This document shows, piece after piece, positions 1 through 8,575 of a stretch of DNA of 64,000 nucleotides. Position numbers and translations under genes: made by a program. The stretch's first letter is position 1. Every line of letters starts with the position of its first letter. The notes below the pieces were generated by a model. The model was not told the origin of the DNA and did not search any database. It saw only the letters and a list, made by a program, of their open reading frames with translations. Source of the stretch: Malaciobacter mytili LMG 24559 (GTDB taxonomy: Bacteria; Campylobacterota; Campylobacteria; Campylobacterales; Arcobacteraceae); NCBI RefSeq assembly GCF_003346775.1, contig NZ_CP031219.1:1426001-1490000 (forward strand), read 5' to 3'.

Positions 1-27
1 GAGAACAAATGTTCCTAAGATGAAATT

Positions 28-118
28 GATGAAATAAAACTTAAAAGAAAAAATGGTTTGAATTTTTTAAAAAAGAAAAATAAATTAATATAATATAATT
101 TTGAAGTTTTATTTCATC
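28..118. repeat. Spaced 15-bp inverted repeat downstream of tRNA operon
   Basis: Positions 28-42 and 104-118 are perfect reverse complements (15 bp) separated by 61 AT-rich bases. The pair lies just past the 3' end of the last tRNA of the minus-strand operon. It could fold in the transcript as a long-loop hairpin and help to end it, but the loop is large and no clean U-run follows, so the role is inference. Confidence 0.35.
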
Positions 119-153
119 CATTGCAGAAAATTATCAAATTTTACTACTTTAAA

Positions 154-228
154 TGGATGGGGTAGCAGGATTCGAACCTGCGAATGACGGTACCAAAAAC
201 CGTTGCCTTACCGCTTGGCGATACCCCA
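154..228 (-). tRNA. tRNA-Gln (TTG), copy 1
   Basis: A 75-nt cloverleaf can be read on the minus strand, with acceptor stem TGGGGTA/TACCCCA, anticodon TTG, T-loop TTCGAAT and an encoded CCA end. It is the last tRNA of the minus-strand cluster. It differs by a single base from the second tRNA-Gln at 1462-1536. Confidence 0.97.
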
Positions 229-231
229 AAA

Positions 232-308
232 TGGAGCTGGTGAAGGGACTTGAACCCCCGACCTGCTGATTACAAATCAGCTGCTCTAGCCAACTGAGCT
301 ACACCAGC
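232..308 (-). tRNA. tRNA-Thr (TGT)
   Basis: A full cloverleaf is present on the minus strand: acceptor stem GCTGGTG, anticodon stem-loop with TGT at the anticodon, T-loop TTCAAGT and encoded CCA. Three bases separate it from tRNA-Gln copy 1, so both are likely processed from one transcript. Confidence 0.97.
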
Positions 309-313
309 AATAG

Positions 314-390
314 TGGTGTCAAGAGAGAGACTTGAACTCTCGACCTCCGGCTTATGAGACCAGCGCTCTAGCCAGCTGAGCTACCTTGAC
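314..390 (-). tRNA. tRNA-Met (CAT), elongator
   Basis: A 77-nt cloverleaf on the minus strand with acceptor stem GTCAAGG, anticodon CAT and encoded CCA. The acceptor 1-72 pair is a normal G-C and the anticodon stem lacks the three G-C pairs of initiator tRNA, so this is the elongator Met type. A tRNA-Ile2 with modified CAT cannot be excluded by reading alone, but the body looks Met-like. Confidence 0.85.
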
Positions 391-408
391 ACTATATATT
401 TGCTAAAT

Positions 409-452
409 TGGTTGCGGAAACAAGATTTGAACTTGTGACCTTCGGGTTATGA
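409..452 (-). pseudogene. Truncated tRNA-fMet (3' half only)
   Basis: This stretch is identical to the 3' 44 nt of the intact initiator tRNA at 1373-1449: CCA end, acceptor strand, T-arm, variable region and anticodon 3' strand. At the anticodon loop the match stops abruptly and the sequence that follows does not resemble a tRNA 5' half. No cloverleaf can form. It is best read as the distal attachment-site copy left by integration. Confidence 0.9.
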
Positions 453-481
453 AAAACTTGTACACCCAAACAACGGACAGA

Positions 482-487
482 ATTATA
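482..487 (-). promoter_or_regulatory. Candidate -10 box inside the insert, for tRNA-Met/Thr/Gln
   Basis: On the minus strand a perfect TATAAT lies about 30 bp upstream of the truncated tRNA-fMet and 90 bp upstream of tRNA-Met. No good -35 hexamer is present at the right distance. If active, it would drive the distal tRNAs that the insert separates from the operon promoter at 1553-1581. Confidence 0.4.
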
Positions 488-537
488 ATAAAAAAAACTT
501 AGCAAAAACTTAAATTTTTTGATTTTTTAAATTAAAT

Positions 538-1068
538 TTATAAAATTACTTGATAGTTTATTTCTATATTTTGGTTTTTTTGAAGTTCATATTTTGCTTT
601 ATTAATTGCTTCAATAAAAGCTTCATTTATTTCATTGTAGTTACTTTTTTCAATTATATTAAGTTCTGACAATTCATTATTATCATTAATTCTGAATTTT
701 ATTGAGATAAATTCATTGATTTTTCTTTTGTATATTTTTTTTAATTCTAAATATTTTAATACAATAATATGTGGCTCATTGCTTTTTATATTCTTTACTT
801 TATTTTCATACTCTTTTTTATAGAACATATTTGCTTGACTTATATTATTTCTTATAAAGTTCATTCCATTTATAAGACCTTCTATTTTTTCTGCTTCTAT
901 TTTTCCATCTTCTATTGTTACATTTTTTTCTTCTTCTCTAATAACAAGGTATTTTTTAGTTTTAGGTTGTTCTAATTTAGATAAATCTTGATTTAATATA
1001 CTATCTTCTAGACTACTACTAAATAAAATATTTGATGTTAATAAGCTTATTATTAATATTTTTTTCAT
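538..1068 (-). CDS. Secreted protein with TonB-C-like C-terminus, unknown role
   Basis: The protein has about 176 residues starting at MKKILIIS. The open frame extends 26 codons further upstream, but that part is low-complexity and the Met chosen here begins a typical signal peptide ending near FSSS; no strong Shine-Dalgarno sequence is visible. The middle is lysine- and glutamate-rich. The last ~60 residues (around IKFRINDNNELSELNI and IEINYQVIL) resemble the TonB C-terminal fold, which normally contacts TonB boxes at the outer membrane. There is no proline-rich linker, and after signal cleavage no membrane anchor, so it is not a canonical TonB. It is the only gene of the tRNA-fMet insert. 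The TonB-C assignment is by eye and moderate. Confidence 0.6.
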   Translation of the reverse strand: MKKILIISLLTSNILFSSSLEDSILNQDLSKLEQPKTKKYLVIREEEKNVTIEDGKIEAEKIEGLINGMNFIRNNISQANMFYKKEYENKVKNIKSNEPHIIVLKYLELKKIYKRKINEFISIKFRINDNNELSELNIIEKSNYNEINEAFIEAINKAKYELQKNQNIEINYQVIL

Positions 1069-1370
1069 TTTTTTACTGTTTGTACCTTTTCTAAGTCTAT
1101 AAATATTATATATGTTGGAGGAATAATTAATAAAGAAAAAAAACAATAATATTTTAAAAACTTAGCTATTTATTATAATTTATGTTTTAACGCTAATTAT
1201 ATATACCTTTTTGTATATTTTCCCTTAAAAAATGGTTTAAAAAATGTCAAGAATATTATATGAATATAGTTGTATAAATTAAAATAAACTTTCATTTCGT
1301 TTACTTCCAAATGAAACATAAAAACTTAATTTTGATTTTAATTTAAAGTTGTAGAATTTTATTAGATTTT
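1069..1370. other. AT-rich non-coding stretch within the insert
   Basis: No coding frame is convincing here. An 8-bp inverted repeat (1290-1297 and 1309-1316, 11-base loop) lies between the intact tRNA-fMet and the TonB-C-like gene. It could serve as a transcript-end hairpin for the Gln-fMet transcript or as a binding site. Nothing else stands out. Confidence 0.4.
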
Positions 1371-1372
1371 AT

Positions 1373-1449
<77 letters not shown>

Positions 1450-1461
1450 ATATGCTTAAAA

Positions 1462-1536
1462 TGGATGGGGTAGCAGGATTCGAACCTGCGAGTGACGGTA
1501 CCAAAAACCGTTGCCTTACCGCTTGGCGATACCCCA
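1462..1536 (-). tRNA. tRNA-Gln (TTG), copy 2
   Basis: First gene of the minus-strand tRNA operon, with the same acceptor, anticodon TTG and T-arm as the copy at 154-228 apart from one base. It starts 17 bp after a consensus promoter. The presence of two near-identical tRNA-Gln genes at opposite ends of the array suggests duplication within the array. Confidence 0.97.
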
Positions 1537-1552
1537 ACTTTTAAGTGACGAA

Positions 1553-1581
1553 ATTATAGTAAAAAATGTCACTTTTGTCAA
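1553..1581 (-). promoter_or_regulatory. Consensus sigma-70 promoter of the tRNA operon
   Basis: On the minus strand TTGACA (1576-1581) and TATAAT (1553-1558) are separated by exactly 17 bp, both perfect consensus. This is rare in this AT-rich genome type, where -35 boxes are usually weak, and fits a strong stable-RNA promoter. A 7-bp inverted repeat, AAGTGAC (1543-1549) and GTCACTT (1568-1574), brackets the -10 box and could be an operator; that is inference. Confidence 0.9.
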
Positions 1582-1650
1582 GGCTTTTTATGGTAAATTT
1601 TGAAATTTTCGCTATAATTTATCTATAAATTTAATATAAAGAGAATTATT

Positions 1651-2688
1651 ATGTCAGAAGCTATTAAAAGAGTACAAGAAGCAATAGAAGAGATTCGAAA
1701 AGGTAATATGGTTATCATGCTTGATGACGAAGATAGAGAAAATGAAGGTGATTTAGTTTATGCTGCAGCTTTAAGTACACCTCAAAAAGTTAATTTTATG
1801 GCAACACATGCAAAAGGTTTAATATGTGTTTCTGTTACTAAAGAGACTGCAAATAAATTAGAATTAAATCCAATGGTAAATGCTAATACTTCTTCATATG
1901 AAACAGCATTTACAGTTTCAGTTGATGCTGCAAATGCAAGTACAGGTATTAGTGCAGGGGAAAGAGATGATACTATTAAAATTTTAGCAAATCCTGTATC
2001 TAAGCCACAAGAATTAGTAAGACCTGGACATATTTTCCCTCTTATTGCAAAAGATGGAGGTGTTTTAGTAAGAACAGGGCATACAGAAGGTAGTGTAGAT
2101 TTATGTAAATTAGCAGGATTTAATGGAGAAGCTGTTATTTGTGAAATTATGAAAGAAGATGGAACAATGGCAAGAAGAGATGATTTAGATATTTTTGCTA
2201 AAAAACATAATATGAAACAAATATATATCTCGGATTTAGTTGAATATAGATTATCTCATGAAAAATTAGTTGAAGAAATCAATAGCGAAAATATTCAATT
2301 TTTTGGGATGAATGTAATAAAAAAAGAGTTTAAAGACCATTTAAATAATATCCATACTGCAATTATCTTAGGTGATATACAAAATGATACTACTCATGTT
2401 AAATTTCATACAATTATCCCTGATATTGAGTTGTTTTTAAATGAAGAAAAAATTAACTCTTTATTAAAAACAATTAATTTTTTACAAGCAAAAAATGGAA
2501 TTTTAATCTTTTTAAGTGATGGAAGAGCAAATAAAGAGTCTCAAAAAGATTATGGAATTGGAGCTCAAATCCTAAATAGTTTAAATATAAAAAGAATTAA
2601 ATTAATGACTAGTGGTGGAAAACACTCATTTGTTGGTTTACAAGGGTTTGGTTTAGAAATTATTGAAGAAATTCAAATAGAAGGCTAG
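1651..2688 (+). CDS. ribB: RibBX: DHBP synthase with degenerate GTP cyclohydrolase II domain
   Basis: The N-terminal ~200 residues are 3,4-dihydroxy-2-butanone 4-phosphate synthase (ribulose 5-phosphate to the four-carbon unit of riboflavin), with the acidic signature DDEDRENEGDL near residues 25-35 and TGHTEGSVDL near 150. The C-terminal ~140 residues occupy the place of GTP cyclohydrolase II (RibA) but lack the zinc-binding Cys cluster and the GSLRCDC-type segment, so that activity is probably absent. This matches the RibBX arrangement described for many Proteobacteria. A separate RibA should exist elsewhere. The ATG follows an AAAGAGA ribosome site; a TATAAT box lies near 1613. The stop is only 7 bp from the convergent gene. 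Confidence 0.92.
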   Translation: MSEAIKRVQEAIEEIRKGNMVIMLDDEDRENEGDLVYAAALSTPQKVNFMATHAKGLICVSVTKETANKLELNPMVNANTSSYETAFTVSVDAANASTGISAGERDDTIKILANPVSKPQELVRPGHIFPLIAKDGGVLVRTGHTEGSVDLCKLAGFNGEAVICEIMKEDGTMARRDDLDIFAKKHNMKQIYISDLVEYRLSHEKLVEEINSENIQFFGMNVIKKEFKDHLNNIHTAIILGDIQNDTTHVKFHTIIPDIELFLNEEKINSLLKTINFLQAKNGILIFLSDGRANKESQKDYGIGAQILNSLNIKRIKLMTSGGKHSFVGLQGFGLEIIEEIQIEG

Positions 2689-2695
2689 GGGAAGA

Positions 2696-3157
2696 TTATC
2701 TTCCTAAGGCCTTTTGTACTAACTTTAACTCATTTACTAACTCAAATAAATCTTTATTTATTTTTTCTTTATTTTTTTTATAATAAGTTGATTGATATAT
2801 TAGATTAATCCTATCTTCAAGCTTTTTTAAAGCATTTTTACCTATATCTTCATCTAATTGTAAATATACTTTAGGATCTTGGTTTATTACTCTTTTTAAT
2901 CTATATTCATACAAATATTTATTATCATATTCTTCATTAAAATAGTTACAAACTTCCTTATAAACTTCATCAATACTTGATTCATATTGATTATATATTA
3001 TATTTGCCATATCATTTAAATATCTATCATAATTGGAATAATTTAATAAAAACTCTTTTATATTATTTGAAAGTAGTTTTTTATTTTTAAAATGTTCTAA
3101 ACAAAGATAAGTGATTTTAGAGTAGTTTTTTTCAATCTCATTTAATATTTCTTCCAC
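2696..3157 (-). CDS. Hypothetical protein, 153 aa, helical
   Basis: I do not recognise this protein. It is predicted cytoplasmic, with no signal peptide or membrane segment, and is rich in Lys, Glu, Asn and Tyr with heptad-like stretches near the C-terminus (about 110-150). No metal or nucleotide motif is visible. A GGAGAG ribosome site precedes the ATG. It lies downstream of pckA on the same strand, beyond a strong terminator, so it probably has its own promoter in the short gap or depends on readthrough. It converges with ribBX. Confidence 0.75.
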   Translation of the reverse strand: MEEILNEIEKNYSKITYLCLEHFKNKKLLSNNIKEFLLNYSNYDRYLNDMANIIYNQYESSIDEVYKEVCNYFNEEYDNKYLYEYRLKRVINQDPKVYLQLDEDIGKNALKKLEDRINLIYQSTYYKKNKEKINKDLFELVNELKLVQKALGR

Positions 3158-3177
3158 TTTTCTCTCCTTTTAAAGTA

Positions 3178-3212
3178 AAAAAAAAGCAGTGACCGTAGCC
3201 ACTGCTTTTAAA
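3178..3212 (-). terminator. Rho-independent terminator of the oad-pckA operon
   Basis: A 10-bp stem, AAAAGCAGTG paired with CACTGCTTTT around an 8-base loop, is followed on the minus strand by a run of T residues. It lies 21 bp past the pckA stop codon. Confidence 0.9.
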
Positions 3213-3232
3213 ATAGTATTTAGAATATAAAT

Positions 3233-4813
3233 TTACAGTTGAGGACCTGCAGCTGTAAAATCAAACTCACTTTCTAAAGTTAAATACTTTTTGAAGTTTT
3301 CAATATACATACCTGCAAGTTTTTTAGCTGTTTCATCATAAGCTTGTTTATCTTCCCAAGTATTTCTTGGATTTAATACTTCTGTATCAACTCCTGTTAA
3401 AGTTTTAGGAATAGATAGATTAAAGTATGGTAATACTTCAAACTCAGAAGAGTTAATAGAACCATCTAAAATTGCATTAATACAAGCTCTTGTATTTTTA
3501 ATACTCATTCTTGAACCAATCCCATAAGGACCTCCTGTCCATCCTGTATTAACTAAAAATACATTTACATTATGTTCATCAATTTTTCTACCTAATAATT
3601 CAGCATAAACAGTAGGGTTTAGTGGTAAAAATGCCTCTCCAAAACAAGAAGAAAAAGTTGCAACTGGCTCTGTAATACCTCTTTCAGTTCCTGCAACTTT
3701 TGCAGTATATCCACTTAAGAAATAATACATAGCTTGATCTCTTGTAAGTTTAGCAACAGGAGGTAAAACACCAAATGCATCTGCACATAAGAAGATAATA
3801 TTTCTTGGATGTCCACCTCTCATATCAGGAGTATGGTTTTCAATATGCTCTAAAGAATAAGAAACTCTTGTATTTTCTGTTTTGCTTGAATCAGTATAAT
3901 CTACTACACCTTCGTCATTGCAAACAACATTTTCTAAAATGGCACCTTTTCTAATTGCATTGAAAATTTCAGGTTCAGAATCTTTGTCTAAATTGATAAC
4001 TTTAGCATAACAACCACCTTCAAAGTTGAAAATACCATTATCATCCCATCCATGTTCATCATCACCAATTAAAGCTCTGTTTGGATCTGTTGATAGAGTT
4101 GTTTTTCCTGTTCCAGAAAGACCAAAAAATAATGCAGTATCTCCATCTTTTCCAATATTAGCTGAACAGTGCATAGAAAGTTTTCCTTCTAATGGTAGCC
4201 AATAGTTCATCATTGAAAAAACACCTTTTTTCATCTCTCCAGCATACCATGTTCCACCAATAATTGCGCAATTTTCTTCAATATTGAATACTACATAAAC
4301 TTCTGAATGTAAATTATGACTTACATAAGATTTATCTATTGTTTTACAAGCATTATATACAGTAAAATCTGGTTTAAAGTTCTCTAATTCTTCTTGAGTT
4401 TTAGGAACAATAAACATATTTTGAATAAAATGTGCTTGCCAAGCAACTTCAGTAATAAATCTAATTGATTTTCTACTATCTAAACTTGCTCCGCAATATA
4501 CGTCTGTAACATATACATCTTTATTGCTTAATTGTTTTTTTGAGTTTACTAATAAATCTTGATAAACCTCTTTTGTTACAGCTTTATTAATATCTCCCCA
4601 AGCAATATATTTATTTGATGGGTCTTGATTAACAAAAAACTTATCTTTAGGGCTTCTTCCTGTGAAGATACCCGTATCAACCATAAGTGCTCCAGTTGAA
4701 GAAATCTTCGCACCTTCATTATTTACAGCATGTGCAATTAATGTATCTAAATCAAGATTTCTATACACCTTACCTACATTTTCAAGTCCAAGTGAGTTTT
4801 TAATTTCAGGCAT
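3233..4813 (-). CDS. pckA: Phosphoenolpyruvate carboxykinase (ATP)
   Basis: Converts oxaloacetate and ATP to phosphoenolpyruvate, CO2 and ADP, the entry to gluconeogenesis. At 526 aa it has normal length. Visible motifs: the P-loop [13 protein letters not shown] at residues 231-243, the metal-binding GDDEHGWDD just after it, the substrate-side TGRSPKDKF near 51-59, and the conserved [12 protein letters not shown] near 186-197. It is the last gene of oadG-oadA-oadB-pckA, 26 bp after oadB, with a strong terminator after it. The operon puts oxaloacetate decarboxylation and PEP formation under shared control. Both enzymes use oxaloacetate, so flow at the pyruvate/PEP node is the likely theme. Confidence 0.97.
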   Translation of the reverse strand: MPEIKNSLGLENVGKVYRNLDLDTLIAHAVNNEGAKISSTGALMVDTGIFTGRSPKDKFFVNQDPSNKYIAWGDINKAVTKEVYQDLLVNSKKQLSNKDVYVTDVYCGASLDSRKSIRFITEVAWQAHFIQNMFIVPKTQEELENFKPDFTVYNACKTIDKSYVSHNLHSEVYVVFNIEENCAIIGGTWYAGEMKKGVFSMMNYWLPLEGKLSMHCSANIGKDGDTALFFGLSGTGKTTLSTDPNRALIGDDEHGWDDNGIFNFEGGCYAKVINLDKDSEPEIFNAIRKGAILENVVCNDEGVVDYTDSSKTENTRVSYSLEHIENHTPDMRGGHPRNIIFLCADAFGVLPPVAKLTRDQAMYYFLSGYTAKVAGTERGITEPVATFSSCFGEAFLPLNPTVYAELLGRKIDEHNVNVFLVNTGWTGGPYGIGSRMSIKNTRACINAILDGSINSSEFEVLPYFNLSIPKTLTGVDTEVLNPRNTWEDKQAYDETAKKLAGMYIENFKKYLTLESEFDFTAAGPQL

Positions 4814-4839
4814 TTATACTCTTTCCTACTATTATTTTA

Positions 4840-6171
4840 TTATTTAAAAATTGATAAAAGTACACCAGCAGCTACTGCAGAACCAATAACTCCGGCAACA
4901 TTTGGACCCATAGCATGCATTAGAAGAATATTAGAAGGATCTGACTTTTGACCCTCTTTACTAACAACTCTTGCCGCCATTGGAACTGCTGATACTCCAG
5001 CTGCACCAATTAATGGGTTTATTTGATTATCTTTTGAACTAAGTTTATTCATTATTTTGGCCATAATTACACCAGCTGCAGTTCCTGCTGCAAATGCAAT
5101 TAAACCAATTACCATAATACCCATAGTTTCTGCTACTAAGAATTGTTCTGATGCAAGTTTAGAACCAACACCTAATCCTAAGAAGATAGTAACTATGTTA
5201 ATTAATGCATTTTGCATTGTATCAGAAAGTCTCTCAACAACTCCTGATTCTTTAGCAAAATTTCCAAAACATAAAGCACCAATTAGAGGTGATGCATCTG
5301 GTAAAATTAATAAAGTAAGCACTAAAACAACTAATGGGAAAATAATTTTCTCTAATTTAGAAACTTTTCTTGTAGTCCCCATTTTGATCTTTCTTTCTGC
5401 TTCAGTTGTTAAAGCTTTCATAATTGGTGGTTGAATAACAGGAACCAATGCCATATAAGAATAAGCTGCAACTGCAATTGCCCCAAGTAATTCAGGAGCT
5501 AAAGCTGAAGCAATAAAAATAGATGTTGGTCCATCTGCTCCTCCAATAATAGAAATAGCTGCTGCTTGTTGTAAACTAAAATCAACTCCTGGAACATATT
5601 GAGAAAGTACAACTGCACCTACTAATGAACCAAAAATACCAAATTGTGCTGCTCCACCAAGTAGGGCAGTTTTTGGATTTGCAAGTAATGGACCAAAATC
5701 AGTCATTGCTCCAACACCCATAAAAATCAGTAAAGGGAAAAACTCATTTGCAATTCCCATATTATAGATAATTCCTAACATTCCATCTGGTGCAGCTATA
5801 TTTGCAATAGGAATATTTGCTAATAATCCACCAAACCCAATAGGAATAAGTAATAATGGCTCAAAACCTTTGTTAATTGCAAGATAAAATAGTAAAAAAC
5901 AAATAATAATCATAATTACTCTACCACCACTTTGTGCAAATAGAGACATTTCTTTACCATGAGAGTCTTTTACACCTTCATGTGGATTTAAAAGAGCTTT
6001 TAAACCTGTTGTTGCATAAAATGATTCAAATAATTGACTCATTGTTTTATGCTGATACTCTTTTTGTTCAACTTGAGCTGCTTCAGCATGAGCTGAAGCA
6101 CTTGCAAATGCATTTACACTGCAAATAGTCATAAGAAAAACAAAAATTGAAATAATAAGACTTTTTTTCAT
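4840..6171 (-). CDS. oadB: Oxaloacetate decarboxylase, sodium-pumping beta subunit
   Basis: Integral membrane subunit that decarboxylates carboxybiotin and couples this to Na+ export. The protein has 443 aa, an N-terminal signal-like segment (residues 1-24), then a ~60-residue soluble stretch and about nine to eleven membrane segments. Family hallmarks include [10 protein letters not shown] near residue 210 and the glycine-rich re-entrant regions near DFGPLLANP. The N-terminal extension is longer than in Klebsiella-type OadB but is common in this phylum. It lies 17 bp downstream of oadA. Related GcdB/MmdB subunits share the fold; the neighbouring OadA-type carboxyltransferase supports the oxaloacetate assignment. 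Confidence 0.93.
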   Translation of the reverse strand: MKKSLIISIFVFLMTICSVNAFASASAHAEAAQVEQKEYQHKTMSQLFESFYATTGLKALLNPHEGVKDSHGKEMSLFAQSGGRVIMIIICFLLFYLAINKGFEPLLLIPIGFGGLLANIPIANIAAPDGMLGIIYNMGIANEFFPLLIFMGVGAMTDFGPLLANPKTALLGGAAQFGIFGSLVGAVVLSQYVPGVDFSLQQAAAISIIGGADGPTSIFIASALAPELLGAIAVAAYSYMALVPVIQPPIMKALTTEAERKIKMGTTRKVSKLEKIIFPLVVLVLTLLILPDASPLIGALCFGNFAKESGVVERLSDTMQNALINIVTIFLGLGVGSKLASEQFLVAETMGIMVIGLIAFAAGTAAGVIMAKIMNKLSSKDNQINPLIGAAGVSAVPMAARVVSKEGQKSDPSNILLMHAMGPNVAGVIGSAVAAGVLLSIFK

Positions 6172-6187
6172 ATTTACTCCAAAATTA

Positions 6188-7999
6188 TTAGCTAATTACA
6201 GCTAAAGGTTGTCCTTCATCAACTGCTTGATTTTGCGAAACTAAAATTTTAGATATAGTTCCTGCTACTGGAGAATTAATATCAATTTCCATTTTCATAG
6301 CTTCCAAAATCATAATTGTTTGATCTTTTTCTACTCTTTCACCTTCTTTAACTAAAATTTTCCAAACATTTCCATTTACAGCAGCTGGAACTTCTTCCCC
6401 ATTTCCAGATGAAGCACAAGAAGTTTGAGTTTCAGTTTGAGCAACAGGTGTAATTTGAATATCAGCATTACCTTCTGCAACTGTTACATTAAATTTTTGT
6501 CCATCTACAACAACCGTATAATTTCCGCTAGCATTATTCATAGCTTTATTTTCTCCTTGTTCACATACTTTATCATTTTCACAAATATTTGCATTTGTTT
6601 TTCTTATATTTAAAGGTCCATCACCTTTTAAGAAAGTAATTCCTTTTTCATCGCAAGCTGCAGCAATAAAAATATTCTCTTCAGTAGTTTCAATACCTTC
6701 TTCTTTTAATCTATTTTCCCAATAAGCCATAGTTTTCTTTTCATCTCTATCAGCTATATCTAATGGATTTTCAGTAGTTGGTTCTAATTTTAGCTTTTCA
6801 GAAGCTAATTTAACTACTTCTGGATCTGGAGCAGTAGGAGTTTTACCAAAATAACCTAATACCATTTTTCCATAACCAGGAGCAATTTGTTTCCATGGTC
6901 CAAACATTACATTTGCATATGCTTGTTGCCAGTAAAACTGTGAAACAGGAGTTACAGATGTACCATATCCACCTTTTTCAACAACTTCTCTCATTGCTTT
7001 AATTACTTCAGGGAATTTATCTAAAGTACCATTGTCTCTCATCATTTGAGTATTTGCAGTTAATGCTCCACCTGGCATTGGTGAAAAAGGAATTAAAGGA
7101 GATACTTGAGTAGCTTCTGGTGGTAAGAAATAATCTTTTAAACAATCATTTAATACTTCTTGATATTTTAGAACTTTTTCCACATCAAGACCACCTAAAT
7201 CATAATTCTTACCTTTTACTGCATGTAACATTGTAAGAATATCAGGTTGAGATGTTCCTCCACTAACAGGACTTGCTGCTAAATCAATACCATCTGCACC
7301 AGCTTCTAATGCAGCTAAATAACAAGCAACAGATACACCTGCTGTTTCATGTGTATGAAGTCTAATATGAGCATCTTCACCTACAAGTTTTCTTGCCATT
7401 TTAATAGTTTCATATACTTTTTGTGGAGAACTTGTACCTGAAGCATCTTTAAAACAAATAGAATCATAAGCAATTCCACTATCTAAGATATTTCTTAAAG
7501 TTTTTTCATAAAAAGCAACATCATGAGCACCTGAACATCCTGGAGGTAAGTCCATTAATGTAACAACAACTTCATGATTTAAACCATATTTTTTAATACA
7601 TTCAGCAGAATATTCTAAGTTTTGAACATCATTTAAAGCGTCAAAGTTTCTGATTGTAGTAACACCGTGTTTTGCAAACATTTTTGCATGCATTTCAACT
7701 AATTCTCTTGAACCAGTATCTAGCATTACAGTGTTTATTCCTCTTGCTAGTGTTTGTAGATTTGCTTCTGGACCAACGATTTGTCTAAATCTATCCATCA
7801 TTTCAAAAGCATTTTCTCTTAAATAAAAGAACAGAGATTGAAATCTTGCTCCTCCACCAAACTCAAAGTGAGTTATTCCTGCATCTTTCGCAGCTTCAAC
7901 AGCTGGAAAGAAATCCTCCATTAGAACTCTACCACCAAAGACAGATTGAAACCCGTCCCTAAAAGTAGTATCCATGACATCAATATATTTCTTTGCCAT
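6188..7999 (-). CDS. oadA: Oxaloacetate decarboxylase alpha subunit (carboxyltransferase-biotin)
   Basis: The 603-aa protein has an HMGL-like carboxyltransferase TIM barrel (about 5-270, opening with [12 protein letters not shown]), a conserved PycB/OadA domain (about 290-490), a Pro/Thr/Ala-poor linker and a C-terminal biotinyl domain. The biotin site is EAMKM with the modified lysine at residue 569. It moves CO2 from oxaloacetate to biotin, leaving pyruvate; the beta subunit then releases the CO2. The same architecture is used by PycB of two-subunit pyruvate carboxylase, but no biotin carboxylase gene is adjacent, while OadG and OadB are, so decarboxylase is preferred. It starts 5 bp after oadG. 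Confidence 0.93.
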   Translation of the reverse strand: MAKKYIDVMDTTFRDGFQSVFGGRVLMEDFFPAVEAAKDAGITHFEFGGGARFQSLFFYLRENAFEMMDRFRQIVGPEANLQTLARGINTVMLDTGSRELVEMHAKMFAKHGVTTIRNFDALNDVQNLEYSAECIKKYGLNHEVVVTLMDLPPGCSGAHDVAFYEKTLRNILDSGIAYDSICFKDASGTSSPQKVYETIKMARKLVGEDAHIRLHTHETAGVSVACYLAALEAGADGIDLAASPVSGGTSQPDILTMLHAVKGKNYDLGGLDVEKVLKYQEVLNDCLKDYFLPPEATQVSPLIPFSPMPGGALTANTQMMRDNGTLDKFPEVIKAMREVVEKGGYGTSVTPVSQFYWQQAYANVMFGPWKQIAPGYGKMVLGYFGKTPTAPDPEVVKLASEKLKLEPTTENPLDIADRDEKKTMAYWENRLKEEGIETTEENIFIAAACDEKGITFLKGDGPLNIRKTNANICENDKVCEQGENKAMNNASGNYTVVVDGQKFNVTVAEGNADIQITPVAQTETQTSCASSGNGEEVPAAVNGNVWKILVKEGERVEKDQTIMILEAMKMEIDINSPVAGTISKILVSQNQAVDEGQPLAVIS

Positions 8000-8004
8000 A
8001 TATT

Positions 8005-8244
8005 TTAACCTTTAAGATTTTTATGATGTTGAACTGCAGCGACAATTGCAGCTACTTTTGCAGAACTTGAAGCAACAGGCTGTTGCGGTTTCTTTGCGGG
8101 TTCTTTTTCCTTCGCAGGAAAATACTTACTAACTAAGGCGGCTTGCCCTTTTAACACAAAAATTAAAATAATTAAAAATGAGAAAACAACTCCCATTCCT
8201 AAAACCATAAATTTGAGTGCTTCAACAATTAAATTTTCTTCCAT
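8005..8244 (-). CDS. oadG: Oxaloacetate decarboxylase gamma chain
   Basis: A small membrane protein (79 aa from MEENLIVEAL) with one N-terminal membrane helix (about 12-32) and a Pro/Ala/Lys-rich tail ending in a His pair, the expected form of OadG, which assembles the alpha and beta subunits and binds zinc through its tail. I chose the Met at 8244 rather than the in-frame ATG at 8265 because GGAG lies 8 bases before it. It is the first gene of the operon. An 11-bp palindrome, GTGGTTACCAC (8255-8265), sits in the leader and may be a binding site. Confidence 0.85.
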   Translation of the reverse strand: MEENLIVEALKFMVLGMGVVFSFLIILIFVLKGQAALVSKYFPAKEKEPAKKPQQPVASSSAKVAAIVAAVQHHKNLKG

Positions 8245-8517
8245 ATTACTCTCCGTGGTTACCACTGTAATTTGTGAGTATAATTTTATATTAAAGTAGC
8301 TTTATTAAAATTTATAAATAGCCACATTTTGTATAAAGTTTGAGATTTTTTTATGGAAAAAATAAATTAAAAAATTTTTTCTCCAAATTTATAAATTAAT
8401 ATGTCAATTTTATAAATGATTTCTATTACATAATCAGTAAAGTTTAAGATTTTTTCTCCCATTTTTAAACTCCTTTTGTAAATTTATGCCAAATTATAAT
8501 ATTTTTTGCAATAACCC

Positions 8518-8546
8518 TTGAAAAATATTTCATTTTGTAATATAAT
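8518..8546 (+). promoter_or_regulatory. Promoter of the S24/CI-like regulator
   Basis: TTGAAA (8518-8523) and TATAAT (8541-8546) are separated by 17 bp, followed by an AAAGGTG ribosome site before the ATG at 8576. The rest of the 8266-8517 divergent region is very AT-rich; a promoter for oadG must lie in it but I cannot fix one with confidence. Confidence 0.75.
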
Positions 8547-8575
8547 TATGTAAAATCTATGTTAAAGGTGATTTT

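Noticed and set aside
3-14. Perfect 12-bp palindrome GAACAAATGTTC at the window edge
   Set aside because: Short palindromes arise by chance; the gene it might control is outside the window, so nothing supports a role.
769-975. 68-codon open frame on the plus strand inside the TonB-C-like gene
   Set aside because: Extreme Phe/Tyr/Ile composition typical of the antisense of an AT-rich gene, and no ribosome site.
8245-8575. Possible riboswitch in the oadG leader
   Set aside because: Only an 11-bp palindrome is seen; there is no conserved multi-stem aptamer layout.
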